DNA of 64,000 bases. Source: Ehretia macrophylla (Eukaryota; Streptophyta; Magnoliopsida; Boraginales; Ehretiaceae). This document shows, one piece after another, positions 38,136 through 47,994 of the stretch; the first letter of the stretch is position 1; every line of letters begins with the position of its first letter. The stretch covers positions 44,675,851 through 44,739,850 of the forward strand of contig CM075782.1 of the NCBI GenBank assembly GCA_037974665.1. Direction: 5' to 3'. A model generated the notes under the pieces. The model saw only the letters and a list, made by a program, of their open reading frames with translations. It was not told where the DNA came from and did no database searches. A program made the translations under genes and the position numbers.

Positions 38136-38691
38136 AAGAAAAGAAAATGAATATTTGCGTCCACTGCCAAATTAAATCAAGGGAATTAATGGAAGCTATT
38201 TTGAATATTGCACTTTATTTTATTCAAGAACTAAACAAGTATCTTAAGGAAATTTTTAAAAAGAGTTCGTCATTTTTAATGTCCGTGAAAGAGTGATATA
38301 AGCCTCACAAATAAGACGGCCGACGAGTTCTAATAGACATTTTCTATATGAACGCTTGTCTTAATACCGATCAATTCTAATGGATGTTTTCTATATGGAC
38401 CCTTATCGTAATATTGATTATGAATCATGATATTTATCAGGCTTATTATTCATCCAAAAAATGTCATGTACATAACTGTATTATTAATTCAAAATTATAA
38501 ATGTTATTCGCGATCATTACTCATTCACAATGTATTACGAATCCTAGCTATGGAAGCCTGAAAAGCCTAATAATATTGTTTCGAATATTTTTAAAGAACA
38601 AAAAAAATTTATTTTGACTATAGGTTTTCTTGCTAAGTATTCTAACTAGAATTATTAGATAAATAGGAAAAAGCAAAGCTTGACATCAAAA

Positions 38692-38759
38692 TCCGCTGTA
38701 GCACACGGCAATGTCTTACGATTTCAACTTGACATCTGGGTTCGAACCCCGGCAGCGGA
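38692..38759 (+). pseudogene. tRNA-Glu(UUC)-like cassette, copy B2
   Basis: 68 bp. Perfect 7-bp acceptor stem, anticodon loop ATTTCAA, T arm CTGGG-TTCGAAC-CCCGG (one wobble pair). The flanks match those of B1 (upstream 'agcaaagcttgacatcaaa', downstream 'catgcaaatgatttttcttt'). Confidence 0.7.
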
Positions 38760-38903
38760 AATCCTTTCTTGTGTTTGTAGTCATGCAAATGATTTTTCTT
38801 TTGCTTCCTTATCAACGGCGGATTTAGAATTATTGGGGTTAAATACATAATTTAACATTCATACGAATAATACTTTTTAAATTAATTTTCACACTAAAAG
38901 AAC

Positions 38904-39187
38904 GGGAAAAATTATTTTAGTCCCTCAAAAATATGATAAGTCTCTAATAGGCCTTTGCAAATTTGAAAATCATTCCACAAGTCCCTACACTTTAATTTCT
39001 TTTGTAATTTTTTATGGAAAACAAAATAATACACTAAAATATCATTTTTGCCCTTGCAATTTGACTATTGGCTAACTATTTATAGGCCTTCGTTTTTTAT
39101 TAATTCCCAACTTATTCGTTGGGATATAACTGTACTAATGTAATTTTTTTTAACAAAGAAACATCACAATAAATGTTCTATAGCCAA
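38904..39187. mobile_element. MITE, 'attttagtccctca' family, copy 2, left arm
   Basis: Starts gggaaaaattattttagtcc and runs like copies 1 and 4 until 'tatagccaaaactc', where it meets the duplicated pectate lyase flank. The break marks a junction between array units. Confidence 0.65.
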
Positions 39188-39415
39188 AACTCTTTCTTGT
39201 TTGGTCAGAATGGTTTATGTCATCTTAAAATTTTCTGTTTTTGTACTGTAAATGTCTGTTCATGTCAATTAATAGACAAATTTTTCTTGATAGCATTGTG
39301 ATGCAATGTATTTTTCCCTTATTCTAGAGATATTATTTGCTGTCAGACATTATTCATGTTGGAAGGATATTGATGTTGTAAGAGCAAGAGTTGAGTTGAA
39401 TAATCGAGTAGTAAC

Positions 39416-39994
39416 TGTTAAGCTGTAAAGCTCATTTGAAGTCAAAAAGCAACAATAACTTTTGTTGCTTTGTTGACAAAAGAGAAAAGTAGCAGATAAA
39501 AAAGACAAAAGCAATGGAAAAAAGAAAGAAAAGTTTATGCACAAACTTTGTTAGGCGCATGCAATTGCAATTTGGTTTCACACTGCGCAATGAAGATTTT
39601 GCACGTTGGCTTTGCAGAAGAATGAGCCTATAAATATGTGGTTCATTCTTCTAGTTTTGGCATCAACAAAAACATAGCAAATCAGAGAGAAAAATTATAA
39701 GTTTTCTCCTGAGTATTTTCTCTTCCTCTTTTGTTGTTCTATATTTGTGAGTGAGAGTTAGTTTCTCATATTATTTGAGAGAGTGATATTGTTCTCTCCT
39801 TATATTAGCGAGAAGGTTATTGTAAAATACTCCACATCATAGTGAAATCCTCCATTATTTGCCTGTGATTTTTCTCTCGATTTGTTTGAGGATTTTCCAC
39901 GTAAATCTTGTGTCTCTACTTTTTCTGTTCTCATTATATTTTAGCTGCGTGATACTGCTTGTCCCCAACCATTCCGTTGCGCCGATATCCAATA
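39416..39994 (+). mobile_element. solo LTR (Copia-like) with 5-bp target duplication
   Basis: 579 bp beginning TGTTAAGC and ending CCAATA, flanked by GTAAC on both sides (39411-39415 and 39995-39999). It contains a TATA-like 'cctataaatatg' and the phrase 'ttttccacgtaaatcttgtg', which I associate with Copia LTRs. No internal region is present, as left by recombination between two LTRs. Orientation is inferred from the TATA-like site. The uninterrupted sister site is near 34085-34095. Confidence 0.75.
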
Positions 39995-40395
39995 GTAACT
40001 AAAGTAAAAGTGTCACGCACCAAACCAATTAACGTTATAGATTTAAAATTAAATGTTTTGACCTCATATTTACTCACTTAAAAGATTGAATCTAAATTAT
40101 TGTTTAAGTCCACAACTCACTTATAAATCACTTTTATAATATTTTTCATAGCAATGTAGGACATGGTAGAAGTGAGAATAAAATTCCACTTTCATCACAT
40201 GCGTCCAAATTGTGTTTCTATTTCAGTCGATTTTTTTTATTTAAAAAGAGGTCTAAACCAAATAATAAGATCTTCGAACCTCTCGCATAGAAATATTTTA
40301 GTTGATATTTTGATGTTAATTAAAAAGCATTTGCTAAATTTGGTTTGATCGCTTCTACAATGATTACAATGAAAATAATAATTTAGAATATAAAA

Positions 40396-40455
40396 TCCGC
40401 TGTAGCACTGGCAATGATTTCAACTTGACATCCGGGTTCAAACCCCGGCAGCGGA
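40396..40455 (+). pseudogene. tRNA-Glu-like cassette, copy A3
   Basis: 60 bp. Perfect acceptor stem TCCGCTG/CAGCGGA and T arm CCGGG-TTCAAAC-CCCGG, but about eight bases of the anticodon stem's 5' side are missing (gcaatg-atttcaac). A long poly-T tract follows closely. Confidence 0.6.
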
Positions 40456-40513
40456 AACCTTTTTTTTTTTTTTTTTTGTATATTTCAATTATTCCAATTA
40501 CCCATAGAAAAAC

Positions 40514-41802
40514 GGAAGAATGCCAAAAAACCCCATAGGTTCTCCCTAAAATCTCAGATTCCCCCATGAGCTTTTTAATTTACCCATATTCCCCCATGAC
40601 ACTTATCTCTCCCAAACAATACTTAAGGCTAAAAGGATAATTCAGTCATCTCAATTTGAAACCATAAATTAATTTTTGATGAGAAAAAAAAAAATCTGCC
40701 TCTTCCCAAGGCCCCAGCTCCTTCCACCATTGCCCCCATTCCCCCAATCTGTATTTTTTTTTTTATAGCTATTTTTGGTTGAAATTATTGGCATAAAAAG
40801 GGGCAACCAGCCTAATCATCCTTCCATAGACTCATCTATTGCAAGATCATTCATCAAGTGTAGGGAAAATTCTTCTACGAGACTGTGGCAGATTTGTTAA
40901 GTTGTTATTTTATAAAATTAATTCATATTAGTTTGTATCGTACAGATATGTTATATCAGAATGTTTGAAATTTCTCTTTTTACTAATTTGACCTTACAAA
41001 ATTTTAAATAAATTACTATGATGTCCCTACTTATAATAATTGGTTAACATTTATCAACTAATTAAATCACTTTTTGTCTATGTATATGTGACAAATTTGT
41101 CACATGTCTCATAAAAGAAGAACCCCAAGTGTAGTGTCTGTACCAAAACAAGGGAAAAAGGACAAAGTACTGTTGTATGAAGTACGGCATGAAGTACGAC
41201 ATGCAAAGTGATACCGCCATGGCTGCAAAAATCATTGGTTTTGCCTAGCCAAGACACAAGACATTTTGCCTCTTATTGCTTGATGATGCGCCTTCTTGAA
41301 GAATATTACCATCACGGCCCCCATATAGTGCATAGATTACTTCTCGAAACTTAATATGCTGCTTGACATTTTGGCCCAATTAGTCATTTAGAACGTAGCT
41401 CTTACACCAAAATACAATGTACAATGGTCTTCGGTTTCTTTGAAGAACTCAAGTATATTTTAGTATATAATATTAGTGTGTGTGCGTGTGTATTTGTGCC
41501 AAGGTGGGTTGGTGTGTGTCCTGACCAAGAAAAAAAAAGGTGGATGTGTGTGACTCTGTTATGTATGGCGTGTGACTGTGTGTGTAGAGAGAGGAGAAAA
41601 AGAGAAGAAGGGATAGATGACAGATGATTGATTTTTTATAATAATTTTTTTAATTTTATTTAATCAAAAGACAGAAATACCGTTTAGTTGTTAGGATTGT
41701 TTGGCAGAATAGGTGACTGTAGGGGAATGTGGGTAAATTAAAAAGCTCATGGGAGAATCTGGAATTTTAGGGAAAACTCATGGGGTTTTTTGGCATTCTC
41801 CC
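40514..41802. mobile_element. non-autonomous MULE-type element, 1289 bp, 10-bp target duplication
   Basis: The left end ggaagaatgccaaaaaaccc and the reverse complement of the right end gggagaatgccaaaaaaccc differ at one position, and the inverted ends extend for about 70 bp. ATAGAAAAAC flanks both sides (40504-40513 and 41803-41812). Sister units near 35067 and 37607 have the empty site. The interior (~1.1 kb) contains no transposase. It carries a 67-codon open frame at 41424-41627 that I do not recognise. The ends resemble those of the MULE at 47995, so that family's transposase may have moved it. Confidence 0.85.
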
Positions 41803-41949
41803 ATAGAAAAACATAGGACTTCTTCTTTTTGTTACTTCCCTATGTTCTTTTAACATAAATTGTGTAACACAATATAAAAAAAATGTTCTTCTCTCCAAAA
41901 TTAAATCAGACCAAGTCTTAAGAAGATAAAAAAAGACCAAAAGTCGCTC

Positions 41950-42600
41950 AGAGAGCTACGATGAAAGCGTGTAAAAGGTCGTGTATTTCTTGTATGTTAA
42001 TCAACAATGTACACCTTTGCTTTTTACAAGCTAATAGTAAGGAGATAAATGCAAGAGAAATACGAGTCCTATACAAAGTTCTACATAAGTGTTCTATGTA
42101 TATCTGTTGACATGATTCAAATTTACACTTAATCCAAAAGAAAGTTCCAAGAGCGATACGACTCCCATCACGCTCCTTCAAGCGAAATTGGACTATGAAC
42201 CATAAGCTTACACTGAATGTTGCCAAATCGTGTATGAGAATGCCCCTTGGTCATTATATCGGCGAGCTGATCAGTTGTGGAAATAAACCGAATTTACAAC
42301 TCTCTCTCTCCTATTGCAACTTTCTCCCTCACAAAATGCACGTCAAGTTCAATATGCTTCGTGAAAATATGAAAGATTGAGTTAAATGTTAAACAAGTAA
42401 CTCCGATGGTATCACACCACAAAATGGGTGGTTTACTGGGCTGCAAAGAAGCAAACTACCACCTCTAAGTCCAACACCAAAGTAGAATATCATGCAATTG
42501 TTTTTGCTAGGGCAGAGTTATGCTAGCTGAAATCACTCTCTTACAAGAACTTCAACGATAACAACAATATGCTTCCTTGGGAAAAATCAGTGGTAACAAA
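41950..42600. mobile_element. fossil piece of a Copia element (LTR part plus pol end)
   Basis: On the minus strand, the part near 42240-42380 reads like the end of a Copia polyprotein (ADIMTKG, KHIELDVHFV). The part at 41955-42230 looks like adjoining non-coding and LTR sequence. On the plus strand, 42420-42560 reads like an upstream piece of RNase H (KKQTTTSKS, EYHAIVFARAELC). Old, broken and rearranged; related to 35235-35590. Confidence 0.6.
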
Positions 42601-42995
42601 ATGGGTAATTTTATTTCAAACCCTTTCAACTTTTGTTCGCCTTAGACTTATTCAAGGTTCCTTCAATAACGAGAGTTAAACTCTATACTTCTTGCAATAT
42701 ATAACTTAATTAGACTCTTTCTATTAGGGTAAACATAAATTAATATTTATACCCACAACATATATTTATAAACCACTGTCATAATATTTCTCACACCAAT
42801 GCAAGATATCATAAAAGTGAGAAAAAATTCCATTTTCATCACATACGTCCAAATTTTGTTTATATGTCCAAATTTTATATCTATTGTGTTGATATTGTGA
42901 TGTTAATTAAAGCATTTTCTTAATTCGGTTTGATTTTTCCTTACAAAAATTTCATTCACCGTGCTTAAGTGAAAATAAAAAGATATTTCTTAATA

Positions 42996-43376
42996 GAGTA
43001 AACGACTTAATACCTCCTGTGTTTTGTCAAAAGTGTATAATACCTTCTGTGTTTTAAAACGTTACTGATTATTCCCCTTTATTTTATAAAAGTACCTGAA
43101 TACTTCATGTATTTTATAAGCTAATTACCCCCTGTATTTTAAAAACGTAGTGAAGATTCTCCTGTATTTTTAAAAATATAATTGAATATATGCTGCTTAT
43201 TTAAACAAGGGGTATTCAGTTACGTTTTTAAAAACACAGGGGGTAGCCACGTTTTTAAAACACATGGGGTAATCAACTTATTTATAAAATACAAGGAGGT
43301 AATCAACTACGTTTTAAAATATAAGAGGTATTGTACACTTTTAACAAAATATAAGAGAATATTAAGTCGTTTACTC
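42996..43376. mobile_element. MITE, 'gagtaaacga' family, with 9-bp target duplication
   Basis: 381 bp, starting gagtaaacgacttaatacct and ending aagtcgtttactc, so the ends are inverted. Both arms consist of repeated 'gtgttttaaaacgt' phrases. TTCTTAATA lies on both sides (42987-42995 and 43377-43385). The insertion is six bases upstream of tRNA-like copy C2. Confidence 0.9.
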
Positions 43377-43390
43377 TTCTTAATATGGAG

Positions 43391-43457
43391 TCCGTTGTAG
43401 CACTGACAATGTCTTAAAATTTCCTATTGACACTTGGGTTCAAATCCCGGCAGCGGA
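43391..43457 (+). pseudogene. tRNA-Glu-like cassette, copy C2
   Basis: 67 bp. Acceptor TCCGTTG/CAGCGGA pairs with one G-U. T arm TTGGG-TTCAAAT-CCCGG. The anticodon region has changed (atttcctattga), although a TTC triplet survives. Its upstream flank resembles that of the A copies; its downstream flank does not. Confidence 0.6.
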
Positions 43458-43978
43458 AAAGCAATTTTTCTTCCATTGCAAATTAAATTAAGGGAATTAA
43501 CGGAAACTAATTAGAATATTGTACTTTATTTTATTTAAGAACCAAACAAGTATTGTAGAGAAATTTTTAAAAGAGTCTCATTTTGAACATCCATCAAAGA
43601 GTAATATGAGCCCCCACATTAACTCAAAACCCACATGATACGAGACCTACAACCAAGACGACCTATCAGTTCTGATGGACGTTTCTGGACCCTTGTCTTA
43701 ATATTGGTTGTGAATTATGATATTTATCAGGCTTATTATTCATCAAAAAATTGTCAAGTTCAAAATTATATTATCAATTCAAAATAATAAATATTATTCA
43801 CGGATCATTACTCATTCTCAACGTATTACAAACCCTAGTTATGGAAGCCTGAGAAGCCTAATAATATTTGTTTCGAATATTTTCAAAGAAAAAAAAAAGT
43901 TTTATTTTGACCATAGTTTTTTTGCTAAGCATTCTGTTTTCATTATAGGAATAAGAAATAGCAAAGCATGACGTCAAA

Positions 43979-44045
43979 TCCGCTGTAGCACTTGGCAATG
44001 TCTTATGATTTCAACTTGATATCCGGTTCGAACCCCGGCAGCGGA
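43979..44045 (+). pseudogene. tRNA-Glu(UUC)-like cassette, copy B3
   Basis: 67 bp. Perfect acceptor stem, anticodon loop ATTTCAA kept, and one base lost in the 5' side of the T stem (ATCC-GGTTCGAACCCC). The flanks are those of the B context. Confidence 0.65.
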
Positions 44046-44200
44046 ATTATATTTTGATGTTTGTAGTCATGTGCAAATGATTTCTCTTTTCCTTCCTTCT
44101 CAACGGCGAATTTAGAATTATTGGAGTTAAACACATAATTTAACATTCATACATTCATACGAATAATATTTTTTAAATTAATTTTCACACTAAAAGTACA

Positions 44201-44475
44201 GACAAAAATCATTTTAGTCACTCAGAAATATGATAAGTCTCAAATAGGTCCTTGTAAAATTGAAAATCTCTCCACATGTCCCTACAATTTAATTTCTTTT
44301 GTAATTTTTTGATGGAAACGAAATAATGCACTAAAATGCGATTTTTTCCCTTGCAATTTGACCATTGTCTAACTATTTGTAGGACTTTATTTATTGATGT
44401 CCAACTTATTTGTTAGGATATGACTGGACTAATGTAATTTTTTAAAACCAAGAAGCAAATTGTTACAATAAATTA
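44201..44475. mobile_element. MITE, 'attttagtccctca' family, copy 3, left arm
   Basis: It follows the B3 block in the same position as copies 1 and 2 follow B1 and B2. It breaks off at 'gttacaataaatt' into A/T-rich sequence (44476-44640). That stretch ends with a phrase (ttattttacagcagacaaa) shared with 58825-58860. Confidence 0.6.
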
Positions 44476-45080
44476 ATAATTTATTAATATTTTTTTTAAA
44501 AAAAATTAATAAAATAATAATTTTAACTACTTTTTCACTATTACATCCAAATAACAATTTTTCAGTGTGACAATCAAACATCGAAAAATATTTTATTTTT
44601 CAAAAAAATATTTTCTATCAGCAAGTTATTTTACAGCAGACAAAAGGAGCCTTAAGAAAATTTGTAAAAGAATCCGTCATTTTGAACGTGCATGAAAAAG
44701 TGATATGAGTCCCATAAAAAATATAGATCCCACACGAATATGGGACCCACAAGCAAGACGATATATCAATTTTAATGGACGTTTTCTGTATGGACCCTTT
44801 TCTCAATATTGATTATAAATTATGATATTTATTTTTTCATAAAAAAAAATATCATGTTCATAATTGTATTATTAATTCAAAATTATAAATGTTTCAAAAT
44901 TGTAAATGTTCACGGAACATTACATTCACAATGTATTACAAAACCTAACTATGGAAGCCTAATAATATTGTTTTGAATTTTTTTGTAAAGAACAAAAAAG
45001 TTTTATTGTGACTATTTTCTTTTTTTTACCGACTATTGCTTTCACTAGATAAATAGGAAAAAGCAAAGCATGACATCAAA

Positions 45081-45148
45081 TCCGCTGTAGCACTTGGCAA
45101 TGTCTTACGATTTTAACTTGACATCCGGGTTTGAACCCCGGCAGCGGA
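45081..45148 (+). pseudogene. tRNA-Glu-like cassette, copy B4
   Basis: 68 bp. Perfect acceptor stem TCCGCTG/CAGCGGA. The T arm is CCGGG-TTTGAAC-CCCGG. The anticodon-loop equivalent is now ATTTTAA, so the Glu triplet is lost here. B-context flanks. Confidence 0.65.
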
Positions 45149-45209
45149 AATACATTTTCATGTTTGTAGTCATGCAAATGATTTTTCTTTTGCTTCCTTA
45201 TCAACGGCG

Positions 45210-45727
45210 GGGAAAAATTATATTAGTCCTTCAGAAATATGATAAGTCTTAAATAGACCCTTGTAATCCTCACAAGTCCCTACACTTTAATTTCTTTTAT
45301 AATTTTTTATGGAAATCAGAATAATGAACGCACTAAAATGCCATTTTTTTCCCTTACAATTTGATCATTGTCTAACTATTTGTTGAAATTTTTTTTTAAT
45401 TGATGTCCAACTATTCGTTAGAATATGATTGCACTAATGTAATTTTTTTAACCAAGAAGCAAACGGTCAAAATAAAATTTTTATAGCCCAAACTCCTTCC
45501 TGGCATGTCATTATATGAAGCAATGAAAATTTACAAGCATAACAAATTTGCTAATATACATTCCATTTTAAGGGCAAAAATTGCCATTTTAGTGCATTTA
45601 TTCATTTTTTTTCATAAAAACATACAATAGATATTAAAGTGCAAGGGACTTTTGAAAAAAAATTTAAATTCATAAAAATTTGTTTGAGATTTATCATATT
45701 TCTTAGGGACTAAAATAGTATTTTCCC
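45210..45727. mobile_element. MITE, 'attttagtccctca' family, most complete copy
   Basis: About 518 bp. The left arm gggaaaaattatattagtcc and the right arm ggactaaaatagtattttccc are inverted. Inside, 'cactaaaatgccattttttt' faces 'aattgccattttagtgcatt'. It is followed by taaatatac, similar to the 9-bp flank of copy 1. Non-coding. The left flank has been rearranged. Confidence 0.75.
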
Positions 45728-45902
45728 TAAATATACCTTAACAATACACGTCTCAGGAGAAATCATAGCAGAAAAGTAAAATAAAACTCACAATTCAAAT
45801 GGAAAGAAACGGACCTCTTCCTTGGTCTATTTTCCAGGTTATTCTTATAGAAGACCCACTTATTAGAAGCGTATGTATGAAACAACACACCCATAAACAC
45901 AT

Positions 45903-46145
45903 TCATGCCGCGACGTACAAAATGTCCGGACATTTCCAATAATTTCCTTTCTTTTCTTCCAATGAATTCCGCCCAGGCGTTTTCAAAAGTTCATTTTTTT
46001 GAAGCTCTGGTGCCTTGTTTTCATAATGTTTGGCAACTACCACTATTTCATCTGCAACAGCTGGTATCATTGTCTTGTCTAATCCAAACTCGACAAGCGA
46101 AAATAATTCATTTACAAAAGCAACTTTTGAACTCCGGGGATGAAT
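45903..46145 (-). other. unrecognised coding-like fragment, ~80 codons
   Basis: A continuous frame on the minus strand, ending in TGA at 45903-45905, has ordinary protein composition: FVNELFSLVEFGLDKT, then PAVADEIVVVAKHYENK, then NYWKCPDILYVAA at the end. The surrounding DNA is low complexity, so this stretch stands out. I do not recognise the family. It has no good start codon upstream (TAA at 46146-46148), and no clear splice acceptor was seen. It may be the last exon of a decayed gene or a captured gene piece. It lies just outside the tRNA-like array. Confidence 0.4.
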
Positions 46146-46148
46146 TTA

Positions 46149-47994
46149 ATATTTATATTCAATAAGAACTAAAATTGCTCAATTTAAGACTCATATATAT
46201 ATATTTTTTTAAAAATTAATAGGAACTAAATCAATTTTTTAACTAAAAAATACCTTAAAATACATATATTTAAAAAAAAAAAAAATTGGATTGAGCCCCA
46301 CTTATATGCAAATGGATCCCCCATTGTTTTGAACTCACGTTGCCATGAGTAACTGGTCTTTCAAGACCATGAAGACGTTTTGTCTCCTAATGTTTATTTA
46401 TATAATTAACTTCATTCTGTGATTTAGTTAATAAAAATATTGCTTGTAGTTATTAAAAAATATACAAAAGTTTAAAGATACCCTTTCTTTGTACCAATAA
46501 TTGAAAGGGTCAAAGTGACAAAAAATAAATATTAGTTGGATCATTCAACTTTTTTGTTTTGTTTTTAATTTCAGGGTGGCATGAGCCATTTTATATCATT
46601 TAAAATGTTACACACGAAAATTGATTTCGATACCTCTCTCATCTAAAGCGAGAATCACTCATAGGTTAATATACTTTACCTCCTCAGTGTATATTTAGTG
46701 TAAATTTTTGTCCTTTTTTTTTTTTTGCTAGACAAGTAAAGTTATTTTCATTCCACCTCAAAAAACATACAAAACTTTTACAAAGATGCTTCAAAATGGT
46801 CTGTGAGCTAAGCTGCCAAGGTGTACAAAAATATAAATTTGGCTGACTATCAACATATTAATTTACTATGGAGACTAACTTTTTCTTTTTCTTTTGTCCA
46901 AATATTTATTTTATACCACATAACCCCTCCATCTTTTAGTTGTGAAAAATGCAAGTTATAGCCATTATAAAATATGGAAATGTATAAAAGTGCTCTTATT
47001 TGACCTTATACTAGAAAAATCAAGTCATACCAAATAAAGAGAGGACAGAATTTTCCATTGTATATACTTTAAGCGGGTAAAATGATAGTAATCTAAAAAG
47101 TTAAATATAATTTGGGGGGCAAAATGCTACACTCTTGAAGTTTTATTTTTTGTCTGAAATTTTAATATTTACACATAAAAAAAATTAAAAAATAAGTAAA
47201 ATGAAAGAGAATTTTATACGTTCATATATTTTTCAATAGTTACAAGGGATATTCTCTTTAATTGAATCACGTTAGGAAATAAAGTGATATACAATAAATA
47301 TTAGTGAACAAAATATTATAACATATATATTGTGAGAATAAAAATGATATTAACTAGCGATACTATAACATATACATTGTGAGAATAGAAATGATATTAA
47401 CGTAATAGTTTGTGATTAATGGTGTGTAAGATGCTCCTTTTTTAAAACTTAGAGTCTTTGAGCTCTTTTTTTTACAAATTTGAAAATTCAAACCTTAAAA
47501 TTTTATATTAAACCAAATTCATATACTAAAGTTATCATTTTATTAGAAACACTTCAAAATATCTAGACGACATATGTCTATGATCAGTATGGGGTGGCCA
47601 ATCAAGTTAACAACACTGACTCACTACTAGCAATCTCGTTAGTTAGGACCACCCCATGGGAGAAAGACGGTCATTCTCTCTTATTTTTTTGGTCAGACAA
47701 AAAAAAATGTTAGATATGATAAGTACAATAAAAGTGTACTGATGTTACTAACTGATTTTGTTGGGCCAAACATGTTTGTGCGATCAGTACAATAATAGTG
47801 TTGTCGTAAATGTAGAAGACCATGAAAGGGCCAAGTATCTTCCACTTACTTCAGCCGAAAGAAACACGTGCTTAAAAGCATAAGTAGCTGATTCAAGCCT
47901 CTTTTAGCAAAGACAAAAACAAAAAAAAAAAAAAAGCCGAACCTCCGTCCCACCCGTCATTCCCACCCCACTACCGTGAAATTTATATATATAT
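46149..47994. other. intergenic, no gene seen
   Basis: AT-rich DNA with no coding region I can support. Around 47310-47400 the phrase 'ataacatatayattgtgagaata' occurs twice, about 60 bases apart. Confidence 0.5.

Larger units (their letters stand above)
33856..45800 (+). repeat. rearranged tandem array carrying tRNA-Glu-like cassettes
   Basis: The 3' flank of the pectate lyase gene (about 33856-34125) recurs at 39187-39415. Blocks with tRNA-like cassettes of three contexts (A, C, B, in that order) repeat three times, and a fourth block has B only. Approximate units: 33856-37138, 37139-39186, 39187-44475 and 44640-45800. Shared landmarks are 'tgggacatggtacaagtgag', 'acccatagaaaaacatagga', 'tggacccttgtcttaatatt' and 'gctaagcattctnnnttcatt'-type phrases. 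Unit 3 is longer because of later insertions. No coding copy of the pectate lyase was carried along. Confidence 0.8.

Noticed and set aside
41424-41627. 67-codon open frame inside the MULE-type element
   Set aside because: Much of it is GT-rich microsatellite translation (CACVFV, CDCVCR). Not supported as a gene.
34956-45148. Functional tRNA-Glu gene cluster
   Set aside because: The D arm is several bases too short in every copy, the anticodon stem has mismatches, and two copies have lost the anticodon region. A working gene would keep these.
34956-45148. CRISPR-like array
   Set aside because: The repeats are 0.5-3 kb apart, fold as tRNA, and the spacers are themselves repeats. The genome is a plant's.
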